A DNA stretch of 16,369 nt from an uncultured Anaerotignum sp. (GCF_934277605.1 NZ_CAKQVD010000044.1:1-16369), one strand, 5' to 3'. Shown: positions 6,771 to 12,762, numbered from the stretch's first letter. Program-made: numbers and translations. The notes: generated by a model not told the origin, from the letters alone.

Positions 6771-7292
6771 TTAATATCTGTGATTGACATAGTCATCAAT
6801 CAGAGATTTTCGGCTTTCCTCCTGAAAAACACCCTCCTCCCGCAGACATTTCAAAATCAGCGGACTGGTGGAGTGCAGAATGATATCCTCCTCGGCAATG
6901 ACAATTTCAAACAGCCGTCCCTTCAGATATTTACTGCGTACCTTCACGAAATATGCCACAACACCTTGAAAATCCAACATTCTGAGTGCAGTCAGGGTTG
7001 CCTTGTCCTTTTTGCTGTAATAATAATTGCTTTTTTCCAGATAATCCCGTTTCAGCTCATACTCCATATCTCTTGTGGTGCTGATGGTCTTGTTTTCCTT
7101 CGCCAGTGCGTTATAGTATTGGTAGTTAAAAAGAGCCTTTTCTACCGTATCCATGTTGCGAAACGGCCCGATATCCCCATAAACCACCGCCTCATAATTG
7201 CGCCGGAGATATTCCCGCTTGGTCATATCCCCCTTGGCATATTGGTCGATGAGGCTTTGTCTGTATCTGAAATATTTTTGAATGGCATTCAT
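6771..7292 (-). CDS. Conserved uncharacterised protein, 173 aa (possibly DUF6648-like)
   Basis: Soluble, highly charged and Tyr-rich protein without signal peptide or membrane segment. It starts MNAIQKYFRYRQSLIDQY. The middle holds a YYNALAKENKTISTT segment and a basic DYLEKSNYYYSKKDKATL stretch; the end (EEDIILHSTSPLILKCL) looks like an α/β core. The overall look suits a conserved family restricted to Clostridia. I recall a DUF6648-type family with a similar N-terminus but cannot confirm it. The ATG at 7292 has GGAAGG about 7 nt upstream. It diverges from the 7381 gene, with overlapping promoter elements between them. Function unknown. Confidence 0.8.
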   Translation of the reverse strand: MNAIQKYFRYRQSLIDQYAKGDMTKREYLRRNYEAVVYGDIGPFRNMDTVEKALFNYQYYNALAKENKTISTTRDMEYELKRDYLEKSNYYYSKKDKATLTALRMLDFQGVVAYFVKVRSKYLKGRLFEIVIAEEDIILHSTSPLILKCLREEGVFQEESRKSLIDDYVNHRY

Positions 7293-7321
7293 AGATACGC
7301 CTTCCTTCCATCACTTCCCGC

Positions 7322-7351
7322 TATACATGGCAGCCGTTTCCCTGTTACAAT
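7322..7351. promoter_or_regulatory. Overlapping divergent promoters
   Basis: Plus strand: TATACA (7322-7327), 18 nt, TACAAT (7346-7351), leading to the 7381 gene. Minus strand: TTGTAA (7345-7350), 17 nt, TGTATA (7322-7327), leading to the 7292 gene. Each strand's -35 is the other's -10, so the two promoters would exclude each other. Matches are moderate on both strands. Confidence 0.45.
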
Positions 7352-7380
7352 GGGGAAAAACTGTGCAAGGGGGAAGCAGT

Positions 7381-7800
7381 ATGCGAACTTTTTTGGATTA
7401 TTATCGGCGGAAGCTGCAGCCGCAGATAGAAATGATAGATTTATTTTTGAAAACGGAGGAGCCGCCCTATACGCAGGCCGCTGTGGCGGCGGTGCTGGGG
7501 CTTTCCGTTGCGGCATTGGCAGAGCGTATGCGGGCGGAGCAGCTTGCCTGCATCACAAGAGGCGTGTTTTTCCGTTTGCTGCAGGAAAGCGAGCTGCCGC
7601 TTGGCAAAATGCTCCAAAGAGCCGTTCTTTGCGGTCTGCCGCAGGAATATACACCGCAAACGGTTGCCTATATTTTCGGCTTGCCCCTTTCCGCTGTGGC
7701 GGCTGCGGCAGAAAAAGCAGGGCTTTCCTCCTGCAAGGAGAAGGAGCTGCCTGCACTATTTTCTCAAATCATGCTTTGCGAAACACAATATCATCCGTAA
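7381..7800 (+). CDS. Uncharacterised 139-aa protein with two helix-turn-helix-like repeats
   Basis: Not a family I recognise. Residues 30-55 (YTQAAVAAVLGLSVAAL...) and 90-115 (YTPQTVAYIFGLPLSAV...) align without gaps, 9 of 26 identical, including Y-T, V-A, G-L and the final L. Each looks like a short helix-turn-helix of the 'vA..LGls..av' kind, so the protein may be a DNA- or protein-binding module made by internal duplication. AAGGGGGAAG precedes the ATG by about 4 nt. The start abuts the divergent promoter region. The 3' end overlaps the convergent DJ-1 gene by 32 nt, so both frames share that DNA. Codon usage and GC match the neighbours, which supports a real gene. Confidence 0.75.
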   Translation: MRTFLDYYRRKLQPQIEMIDLFLKTEEPPYTQAAVAAVLGLSVAALAERMRAEQLACITRGVFFRLLQESELPLGKMLQRAVLCGLPQEYTPQTVAYIFGLPLSAVAAAAEKAGLSSCKEKELPALFSQIMLCETQYHP

Positions 7801-8320
7801 GGGCGGCGGCTGTTTGTTCATCCGTCAAAAGCCGTACCAGTGTTAAGGCAAAGGGGATGGCAGTGCCGGGCGCGCGGGAGGTCACAATGCTGCCGTCAAT
7901 CACAACCTCATCTGCAAGCGGTGCGGCACCCTTCAGGTGTGCCTCCATGCCGGGATAGATGGTTGCGTGCTTGCCCTGCAAAATGCCAAGGCTGCCCAAA
8001 ACCATGGGTGCGGCGCAGATGGCGCAAACCCACTTGTGTGCGGCGTGCTGTGCCAACAAAAGCTCTGCCAGTCCTTTGTGTGCCTGCAAATGAGTGGTGC
8101 CGGGCATGCCGCCGGGCAGAACGAGCATATCGGCATCGGGTTCGATTTCCTCAAACAGCAAATCTGCCTGATAGGTCACGCCATGCGCCCCTGTGACTGC
8201 CTTGCTTCCCGTAACGGAAACGAGCTTGGCATCCACGCCCGCACGGCGCAGCAGGTCAATCGGTGTCACTGCCTCCATTTCCTCAAAGCCCTCTGCCAGA
8301 AATACATATACCTTTTTCAT
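7769..8320 (-). CDS. DJ-1/PfpI (YajL-like) family protein
   Basis: A 183-aa protein of the DJ-1/ThiJ/PfpI superfamily, with flavodoxin-like fold. The catalytic pair is visible: E16 in EGFEEMEA, matching human DJ-1 Glu18, and nucleophile C102 in AICAAPMVLG, matching Cys106. A Tyr (Y122, in TIYPGME) stands where human DJ-1 has His126, as in many bacterial members. The β-strand/turn motif DMLVLPGGMPGT is present. Proposed roles in the family are oxidative-stress protection, glyoxalase/deglycase-like activity or chaperone function; which applies here is not known. The ATG at 8320 follows GGAGGG by 7-8 nt. A promoter with a 17-nt spacer lies upstream. Confidence 0.93.
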   Translation of the reverse strand: MKKVYVFLAEGFEEMEAVTPIDLLRRAGVDAKLVSVTGSKAVTGAHGVTYQADLLFEEIEPDADMLVLPGGMPGTTHLQAHKGLAELLLAQHAAHKWVCAICAAPMVLGSLGILQGKHATIYPGMEAHLKGAAPLADEVVIDGSIVTSRAPGTAIPFALTLVRLLTDEQTAAALTDDIVFRKA

Positions 8321-8356
8321 GGGGAATCCCTCCTTGTTTTCTTTGCTTATTCATTT

Positions 8357-8385
8357 ATTTTACAGGAAACGCCTTGTTTTTTCAA
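8357..8385 (-). promoter_or_regulatory. Promoter of the DJ-1/PfpI gene
   Basis: On the minus strand TTGAAA (8380-8385), a 17-nt spacer, then TAAAAT (8357-8362), about 36 nt before the ATG. Confidence 0.75.
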
Positions 8386-8402
8386 CTCATGCCGCTTTCT
8401 TA

Positions 8403-8411
8403 TGGTATAAT
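8403..8411 (+). promoter_or_regulatory. Extended -10 promoter of the ATPase gene
   Basis: TGG directly before a perfect TATAAT (8406-8411), about 40 nt before the ATPase start. There is no good -35 at 17 nt, as expected for an extended -10 promoter. The same TGG-TATAAT arrangement occurs at 9407-9415 before the lipoprotein gene. Confidence 0.6.
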
Positions 8412-8451
8412 TAAAAAAGGAATCGTAAGCGAGCGGAATGGAGTGTGGCGC

Positions 8452-9168
8452 ATGAACAACCAATTTATACGCAGTATCACATTTGATTGGGAAAAAATAA
8501 GCACAAACAGCTATCTTAGAGGAATCAAGGCGTTACAGGGGGTGGAGGAGATTGTGCTTTCTCATCCTGTGACCTTCTTTGTGGGGGAAAACGGGAGCGG
8601 CAAATCTACATTGCTGGAGGCGATTGCCGTTGCACATGGCTTTAATCCGGAGGGCGGCACGAAGAATTATGCCTTTTCCACCTGTGATACCCATTCGGAA
8701 TTATGGGAAGCTATCCGTGTGGTAAAGGGCGTGCGGCGAGAAAAATTCGGCTATTTTTTAAGGGCGGAAAGTTTTTATAATGTTGCCACGCAGGAGGAGG
8801 AATATGCGGATGGAGGACACACCTCCGCAGGCTATCATAAACAATCCCACGGGGAAAGCTTTCTGGCATTGGCACAGGATGTGGTTGGTGCAGAAGGGCT
8901 GTATCTGTTCGATGAACCGGAGGCGGCATTGTCGCCGCAAAGACAGCTGACACTTCTGGCAGAAATCGATTGCTATGCAAAGGCAGGGGCACAGTTTATC
9001 ATTGTGACACATTCGCCAATCCTGCTGGGGCTTCCCGATGCCCAAATTCTTTGCTTCGATAACGGTAGAATCCATCCCTGTGCCTATGAGGAAACAGATA
9101 GCTATCGGGTAACAGAGATGTTTATCAACCACAGGAGAACGCTGTTGAAGCAGCTGTTGGAGGATTGA
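8452..9168 (+). CDS. ABC-like/AAA ATPase (COG3910-type)
   Basis: A 238-aa soluble P-loop ATPase. Walker A is GENGSGKST (45-53), a degenerate signature HGESFLAL sits near 133-140, Walker B LYLFDEPE (150-157) is followed by a D-loop-like AALS, and the switch histidine is in IIVTHSP (H187). No membrane segments or partner permease are adjacent, so this resembles the standalone predicted ATPases of the COG3910 type rather than a transporter subunit. The ATG at 8452 is chosen because GGAG lies 8 nt upstream; the frame is open 63 codons further but that region contains the promoter and DJ-1 start. The substrate process is unknown. It is followed by the remnant and hairpin region at 9205-9416. Confidence 0.88.
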   Translation: MNNQFIRSITFDWEKISTNSYLRGIKALQGVEEIVLSHPVTFFVGENGSGKSTLLEAIAVAHGFNPEGGTKNYAFSTCDTHSELWEAIRVVKGVRREKFGYFLRAESFYNVATQEEEYADGGHTSAGYHKQSHGESFLALAQDVVGAEGLYLFDEPEAALSPQRQLTLLAEIDCYAKAGAQFIIVTHSPILLGLPDAQILCFDNGRIHPCAYEETDSYRVTEMFINHRRTLLKQLLED

Positions 9169-9204
9169 TTGATATTATAGCGGATAGGAGACAAGGCAAC
9201 CGAC

Positions 9205-9247
9205 AGAAAGGAGCAGCCATGGAAATTGAACGGAAATTTTTAACGAA
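9205..9247 (+). repeat. Direct repeat, copy 1 (CYTH 5' region)
   Basis: These 43 nt match 9931-9974: the ribosome binding site AGAAAGGA is shared, and the first 29 coding bases differ at a single position (CGG versus CGA). The six to eight bases between RBS and ATG differ. The two copies lie 727 bp apart (start codons 9219 and 9946) and bracket the hairpin element and lipoprotein gene. Confidence 0.9.
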
Positions 9248-9257
9248 TATGGCATAA
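9219..9257 (+). pseudogene. Truncated 5' remnant of a CYTH gene
   Basis: A 12-codon frame, MEIERKFLTNMA then stop, with its own AAAGGAG ribosome binding site. Its first nine codons encode the same residues as the intact CYTH gene at 9946, including the ExExK start, and are almost identical at the nucleotide level, closer than amino-acid conservation would require. The coding sequence breaks off at 9248, where the hairpin-rich element begins. It could still be translated as a short peptide, but is best read as a duplicated or disrupted gene start. Confidence 0.75.
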
Positions 9258-9416
9258 TACCCACGGTCTTGTCCGTGGGTTAGCCGCTTACAGCGTCTAT
9301 CTGCTGTTTTCACAGCAAATTCTACAATTCGCAGGCATAGCCTGCTCATACCATGCCTTGCGGAAGAAAATATCTGCTTCGCAGCTGCTCTCTTCCCCTG
9401 CAAACATGGTATAATA
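9249..9416 (-). other. Hairpin-rich element, possible IS200/IS605-derived end or structured RNA
   Basis: No convincing gene lies in this stretch. On the minus strand it folds into five successive hairpins: a long stem built of three perfect helices (9348-9355 with 9405-9412, TTGC/GCAA, and 9362-9367 with 9391-9396) capped by CTGC-GAA-GCAG; GCAGGC-TAT-GCCTGC (9331-9345); TGCTGT-GAAA-ACAGCA with a GAAA tetraloop (9302-9317); CGCT-GTA-AGCG (9285-9295); and ACCCACGG/CCGTGGGT (9259-9280). The last resembles the CCCACGG...CCGTGGG terminal hairpin common at ends of IS200/IS605 elements, whose TnpB-associated omega RNA ends there. The element is flanked by near-identical 11-nt direct repeats ATGGYATAATA (9249-9259, 9406-9416). 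No transposase or TnpB C-terminus is readable. Identity is inferred; the structures are seen. Confidence 0.6.
9407..9415 (+). promoter_or_regulatory. Extended -10 promoter of the lipoprotein-CYTH unit
   Basis: TGG immediately before TATAAT (9410-9415), about 45 nt upstream of the lipoprotein ATG. It lies in the outer arm of the hairpin element, so that element may supply the promoter. No clear -35. Confidence 0.5.
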
Positions 9417-9460
9417 AAAATATCCGTGACACATTTGAAGGAACAGGAGGAGAAAGCACC

Positions 9461-9925
9461 ATGAAAAAATGGATTGGCATTTTTTTGATTTTTGCCTATC
9501 TGCTTGTCGGCTGCGGCGGACGGAACGACAAAGCCGACAATGACACGAAAACCGATTTGGAAGCAAATCTGCTTTACGAAAACACAATTTCCCCGAATGA
9601 AAAATATGTGGAAAATGAGGCGGATTTGGTTTATTACACCGTCAAGGTGTATCGGGAGAGCGGCAGACTTCTGGTCATTTCCCATTCCAATTCCGCATTC
9701 AGCAAGGATATGCAGTATGAAGTTGAAACCGATGCAGAAATCACAAAAGAGGATATCTCTGTGCAGTGGCAGACCCTGTCCGGTGAAACTACCGATAGTC
9801 AGAAGAACCAGTTTGGGCTTGCCGTTGTGACCGTATCGGCAGAAGGCGCAGTCATTGACCAAAGAGTCATCAGCTTTGTCGGCGGTGCAGTGGAGCGCAT
9901 CGCAGATGCAGTTAATCCCCAATGA
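9461..9925 (+). CDS. Small lipoprotein of unknown function
   Basis: A 154-aa secreted, lipid-anchored protein. The signal peptide MKKWIGIFLIFAYLLVGC ends in a lipobox LVGC with Cys18 as the lipidated residue, followed by a hydrophilic Gly/Asp/Lys linker. The mature part looks β-rich (DLVYYTVKVYRESGRLLVIS, FGLAVVTVSAEGAVIDQRVI) and acidic. No family recognised. AGGAGG lies 10 nt before the ATG. The stop is 20 nt before the CYTH start, so the two are likely cotranscribed. The gene lies within the 727-bp segment bracketed by the duplicated CYTH start, so it may be a later arrival at this locus; its base composition is slightly more AT-rich than its neighbours. Confidence 0.85.
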   Translation: MKKWIGIFLIFAYLLVGCGGRNDKADNDTKTDLEANLLYENTISPNEKYVENEADLVYYTVKVYRESGRLLVISHSNSAFSKDMQYEVETDAEITKEDISVQWQTLSGETTDSQKNQFGLAVVTVSAEGAVIDQRVISFVGGAVERIADAVNPQ

Positions 9926-9930
9926 GAAAA

Positions 9931-9974
9931 AGAAAGGAATATACTATGGAAATTGAACGAAAATTTTTAACGAA
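9931..9974 (+). repeat. Direct repeat, copy 2 (CYTH 5' region)
   Basis: Partner of 9205-9247. Here the repeat is the genuine ribosome binding site and first nine codons of the intact CYTH gene. Confidence 0.9.
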
Positions 9975-10407
9975 GGCACTTCCCTTTGATATTACGGCAT
10001 ATCCCTGCAAGCAGATTACGCAGGCATATCTTTCTTTTTCGCCGACCATCCGTATTCGGCAAAGCAATGCGGACTATATCCTGACGGTAAAGGGAAAGGG
10101 GCATTTGGCGAGAGAGGAATTTGAGCTGCCCCTTACCAAAGCGGAATATGACAGATTGCAGTCCAAAACGGAGGGGACGCCTGTTTGCAAAAAGCGTTAC
10201 CTTGTGCCGCTTGCGGATGGGCTGACTGCTGAGGTCGATCTATACGAGGGAGAGCTGCGGGGGCTGATGACAACCGAGGTGGAATTTCCTTCCTTGGCGG
10301 CGGCGGAGGCCTTTGCCGCACCTGCGTGGTTTGGGCGAGATATCAGTGAGGAGCGGGCATATAAGAACACCTCTCTTTCGTTATACGGAATCCCGAAGGA
10401 GCCTTGA
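9946..10407 (+). CDS. CYTH domain protein (triphosphate tunnel metalloenzyme)
   Basis: A 153-aa single-domain CYTH protein. The N-terminal ExExK signature is residues 2-6 (EIERK). Along the chain are the expected charged β-strands of an eight-stranded tunnel: TIRIRQ, YILTVKGKG, EEFELPL, CKKRYLVP, AEVDLYEG and TTEVEFPS, ending with a basic AYKNTSL. CYTH proteins bind triphosphate groups with a divalent metal; known activities are inorganic triphosphatase, thiamine triphosphatase and class IV adenylate cyclase, and the substrate here cannot be told. AAAGGA lies 7 nt before the ATG. A start at 9922 overlapping the lipoprotein stop would add eight residues and is less likely given the conserved MEIERKF start. 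Confidence 0.92.
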   Translation: MEIERKFLTKALPFDITAYPCKQITQAYLSFSPTIRIRQSNADYILTVKGKGHLAREEFELPLTKAEYDRLQSKTEGTPVCKKRYLVPLADGLTAEVDLYEGELRGLMTTEVEFPSLAAAEAFAAPAWFGRDISEERAYKNTSLSLYGIPKEP

Positions 10408-10433
10408 TTTTCAAAGCAAGGTTCTTTTTTTTT
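10399..10433 (+). terminator. Terminator of the CYTH gene
   Basis: Stem GAGCCTTG (10399-10406) with CAAGGTTC (10417-10424), one G-U pair, 10-nt loop, followed by nine T. The stem overlaps the stop codon. Confidence 0.85.
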
Positions 10434-10492
10434 GCCGTTTGCATATCCTGTAACAGTGATGTCTATGAGCAGACAAGCAGAGGAGGAAGGGT

Positions 10493-11572
10493 ATGTATAA
10501 CAGACGATATGACAAGGTATTCCTGATGCTGCGGCAGGAGACAGCGGGCTATGCCATTGGCAGAAGGATGCCGTGGGGAAGCTGTATCATGGAATTGAAA
10601 AACGGTGTGGGCAGGCTGATGCTGACGGTGCAGGGCTTGCGTCCGCTTTGCTATACGGTTTATGCCTTGGCAGGGGAGGAGAGCCTGTTTTGCGGAGAGC
10701 TGCACCCCGAAGGGCAGGAGGGGCAATGTGCGCTGCAATGGGAGTTTAACCCCGATGCCCTTGGCGGCGGCACCACAGCTGAGGATTTGCATACGGTGGT
10801 GCTGTTGGCAGAGGACGGAACAGGCGGCTATTCTGCGCCGCTGACGGCATATTTCGGGGAGAAAAGGGATTGGAGGGCAATCCTGCGGCCGAGGCAGAAG
10901 CAGAAGGCAGAGCCGCCGAAGCAGACCGAGCAACCGAAGCAGACCGAGCAACCGAAGCAGGCCGAGCAACCGAAGCAGGCCGAGCAGCCGAAGCAAGCCG
11001 AGCAACCGAAACAGACCGAGCAACCGAAGCAGACCGAGCCGCCGAAGCAGACCGAGCCACAGCCGATGGGCTATCATGGGAGCTTTCAGGGGCTATTGGC
11101 AAAATTTCGGCAGGAATTGGAGCATTTGGAGGAAACGGGGGTTTTGACGGCGGCGGAAACGGACACCATCCATGCGGCAGGAGAGCCGAAGCAGACACCG
11201 CAGGCAGAGGAAAATGCGGATTTTTCGGACGGAAATTCGGACAAAAGCGGACAGAAGGCGGACAGCTTCGGACAGAATCGGGAGATGGAGCCTTTTAGGG
11301 ACGGCGTGCCTTGGAAATGTCTTTTTTTGGAGGAGCTGACACTGCTTTCGCAGGTGCCTTTGCGGTGGCAGAAGGAGTTTTTCTTTTTGCTGCCATATCA
11401 GCGGTATCATCATTTGATTTTGCGGCAGGCGGAAAACGGATATTGGCTTGGCTTGCCGGGGGAATATTCCGAGGCGGAGGAGAGGGAGGCGCAGAGCTTC
11501 GGGTTTCGGGAATTTCGCCGTGTGGAAGCGGATTGGGGCTATTGGATGGCTTTTTTGGAGCAGGAAGGTTGA
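10493..11572 (+). CDS. Uncharacterised protein with eight PKQ(T/A)E(Q/P) repeats
   Basis: A 359-aa protein with no signal peptide or membrane helix. The N-terminal domain (1-140) is β-rich and begins MYNRRYDKVFLMLRQE, with a GYAIGRRMPWGSC segment. Residues 142-189 are eight consecutive hexapeptides, PKQTEQ or PKQAEQ, ending PKQTEP: a stiff Pro/Gln/Lys linker. A second low-complexity Ser/Asp/Gly/Gln stretch (about 225-262) precedes a C-terminal domain (265-359) rich in aromatics, with DGVPWKCLFLEEL and LPYQRYHHLILRQ and GYWLGLPGEYSEAE. This two-domain-plus-linker plan is what I associate with uncharacterised Lachnospiraceae proteins (DUF6128-like, unconfirmed). GGAGG lies 6 nt before the ATG. 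The stop overlaps the trmB promoter. Confidence 0.85.
   Translation: MYNRRYDKVFLMLRQETAGYAIGRRMPWGSCIMELKNGVGRLMLTVQGLRPLCYTVYALAGEESLFCGELHPEGQEGQCALQWEFNPDALGGGTTAEDLHTVVLLAEDGTGGYSAPLTAYFGEKRDWRAILRPRQKQKAEPPKQTEQPKQTEQPKQAEQPKQAEQPKQAEQPKQTEQPKQTEPPKQTEPQPMGYHGSFQGLLAKFRQELEHLEETGVLTAAETDTIHAAGEPKQTPQAEENADFSDGNSDKSGQKADSFGQNREMEPFRDGVPWKCLFLEELTLLSQVPLRWQKEFFFLLPYQRYHHLILRQAENGYWLGLPGEYSEAEEREAQSFGFREFRRVEADWGYWMAFLEQEG
10916..11059 (+). repeat. 18-bp tandem repeat, 8 units
   Basis: Eight in-phase 18-bp units based on CCGAAGCAGACCGAGCAA, encoding residues 142-189 of the surrounding protein. Units 3-5 have GCC in place of ACC (Ala for Thr), and a few third-position changes occur. Because the unit is a multiple of three, other frames on both strands also stay open across it. 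Copy number probably varies between strains. Confidence 0.95.
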
Positions 11573-11597
11573 AAAAGTGGGGCGTTTCGTGTATACT
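11569..11597 (+). promoter_or_regulatory. Promoter of trmB
   Basis: TTGAAA (11569-11574), a 17-nt spacer, then TATACT (11592-11597), 47 nt before the ATG. The -35 includes the stop codon of the preceding gene. Confidence 0.8.
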
Positions 11598-11644
11598 CAT
11601 TCTATTATTTTCAGAATTTTTTTTAGCATGAAAGGAACAGCTAC

Positions 11645-12280
11645 ATGAGAGTCAGAAAGAAACCATGGGCGGCCCAAGAATTATTGGATAATACCTTGGT
11701 CATCAATGATGCCCCCGAAAAAAAAGGCAAATGGAAGGAATACTTCGGGAATGACCACCCGATTTATGTGGAGATTGGCTGCGGCAAGGGCGGCTTTTTG
11801 CGCAAAAATGCACAGGCCTATCCCGATGTGAACTTTATCGGCATTGAACGGCAGGAGACGGTTGTGGCCATGGCGGCAAGGCGTGCCGATGAGGAGCTGC
11901 CGAATCTGGCGTTTGTTTGGGATAATGCAAGCAATTTATCCGATTTGTTTGAGGTAGGCGAATTTCAAAGATTATATTTGAATTTCAGCGATCCTTGGCC
12001 GAAAAAGCGCACCTATAAGCGCCGCCTGACCTATCGTGGCTTTTTGCGGGAATACCGTCGCATGATGGGCGAAAATGCGGAGATTTTCTTTAAGACGGAC
12101 AACAGAGGTTTGTTTGAGTTTTCCTTGAATGAATTTTGTGCGGAGGATTGGAAGCTTTCCAACATCAGCTTAGATTTGCATAACAGTGAGTATGAGGGCA
12201 ATATTATGACGGAATATGAGGAAAAATTTTCTTCCCGTGGGATGCCGATTTATCGCTTGGAGGCAAGAAACAGAAAATAA
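11645..12280 (+). CDS. trmB: tRNA (guanine46-N7)-methyltransferase
   Basis: TrmB makes m7G at position 46 in the variable loop of tRNAs using SAM. 211 aa, standard length. Motifs: SAM-binding EIGCGKGGFL (43-52), acidic IGIERQE (65-71), the family signature YLNFSDPWPKKR (111-122) followed by the YKRRLTY basic patch, and FFKTDNRGLFEFS near 148-160. The ATG at 11645 follows AAGGA by about 8 nt. It is transcribed from its own promoter and ends at a strong terminator. Confidence 0.97.
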   Translation: MRVRKKPWAAQELLDNTLVINDAPEKKGKWKEYFGNDHPIYVEIGCGKGGFLRKNAQAYPDVNFIGIERQETVVAMAARRADEELPNLAFVWDNASNLSDLFEVGEFQRLYLNFSDPWPKKRTYKRRLTYRGFLREYRRMMGENAEIFFKTDNRGLFEFSLNEFCAEDWKLSNISLDLHNSEYEGNIMTEYEEKFSSRGMPIYRLEARNRK

Positions 12281-12290
12281 GGGAAAAAGG

Positions 12291-12331
12291 AACCCCTCTT
12301 GGTATGCGAATACATACGGAGAGGGGTTTTT
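12291..12331 (+). terminator. Terminator of trmB
   Basis: Two-part stem: AACCCCTCT (12291-12299) with AGAGGGGTT (12320-12328), and an inner GTATG/CATAC helix (12302-12306 with 12313-12317), followed by a T run. It ends 4 nt before the convergent DUF3955 stop and may also act, more weakly, on that strand. Confidence 0.88.
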
Positions 12332-12334
12332 GCT

Positions 12335-12571
12335 TTATCTGGAGAATCTGTTTTTCAGGAAATGAATCCCTGCCCCAAGGAACAGCAGGACTGCGGCAAG
12401 CAGAAGCGCAAAGCTGATAGGCAGCAGGAAGAAGTTTTCATGCAGATAGCCCTGCGCATCCAGATATTCGGGGGAAAGTGCCTTTGCAATCAGGCAGAAA
12501 ATGCCGCAAAGCAGGACGGCTGTGCCGATATAGGGAAGGTGACGCATCACCCAGTTTTTTGTTGTGTTCAT
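12335..12571 (-). CDS. DUF3955-type small membrane protein
   Basis: A 78-aa protein with two membrane helices: YIGTAVLLCGIFCLIAKAL (about 14-32) and FALLLAAVLLFLGAGIHFL (about 54-72). Between them lies an extracytoplasmic loop, SPEYLDAQGYLHENFFLLPI. The loop pattern D..G.LhE.FFLlPi matches the DUF3955 family of Firmicutes. The function of the family is unknown. The ATG at 12571 follows AAAGGA by 8 nt. Confidence 0.8.
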   Translation of the reverse strand: MNTTKNWVMRHLPYIGTAVLLCGIFCLIAKALSPEYLDAQGYLHENFFLLPISFALLLAAVLLFLGAGIHFLKNRFSR

Positions 12572-12626
12572 AATAAAGTTCCTTTCTGAATAAAAAATAA
12601 AAGCGTTTCTTTTTGTTGCCTGACAC

Positions 12627-12655
12627 AGTATACACGCTTTGGCGGCAGGAATCCA
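12627..12655 (-). promoter_or_regulatory. Possible promoter of the DUF3955 gene
   Basis: On the minus strand a good -10, TATACT (12627-12632), with a weak -35, TGGATT (12650-12655), 17 nt away. Confidence 0.4.
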
Positions 12656-12693
12656 GAAAGAAAGTGTTAAGATTTTTTTGCAAAAATATGCAG

Positions 12694-12716
12694 GCTCAGA
12701 AATTTCATAGTGACTT
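12694..12716 (+). promoter_or_regulatory. Shared operator-like box, copy 1 (before the PNPOx gene)
   Basis: A 23-nt block whose core is AAATTTCATAGTGACTT (12700-12716). It matches 13226-13248, before the HxlR gene, at 21 of 23 positions. A second AAATTTC follows at 12719-12725. It is probably the binding site of the adjacent HxlR regulator. Confidence 0.6.
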
Positions 12717-12733
12717 ATAAATTTCCTAATATC

Positions 12734-12762
12734 TTCCGTTTTATGAGCAAATCGGCTAATAT
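12734..12762 (+). promoter_or_regulatory. Tentative promoter of the PNPOx gene
   Basis: TTCCGT (12734-12739), 17 nt, TAATAT (12757-12762), 48 nt before the ATG. The -35 is poor. It lies downstream of the shared box at 12694-12716. Confidence 0.35.

Noticed and set aside
6765..7958. 397-codon plus-strand frame across three genes
   Set aside because: It runs antisense to the 7292 gene, out of frame with the 7381 gene, and then antisense to DJ-1, with no family resemblance.
9259..9416. A TnpB or TnpA coding remnant beside the CCCACGG hairpin
   Set aside because: The minus-strand frames here were read and show no TnpB zinc-finger or catalytic motif, and no HUH motif; only the terminal hairpin is reminiscent of IS200/IS605.
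9125..9922. 265-codon minus-strand frame opposite the lipoprotein gene
   Set aside because: Its content is the reverse of the lipoprotein and hairpin region; the plus-strand gene has a signal peptide, lipobox and RBS.
10916..11059. CRISPR array
   Set aside because: The 18-bp units are directly adjacent with no spacers and code in frame for a hexapeptide linker.
10463..11077. Minus-strand Leu/Gly-rich frame of about 200 codons
   Set aside because: It arises because the 18-bp repeat leaves every frame open; the reverse reading is a monotonous L-L-G pattern without a proper start context.
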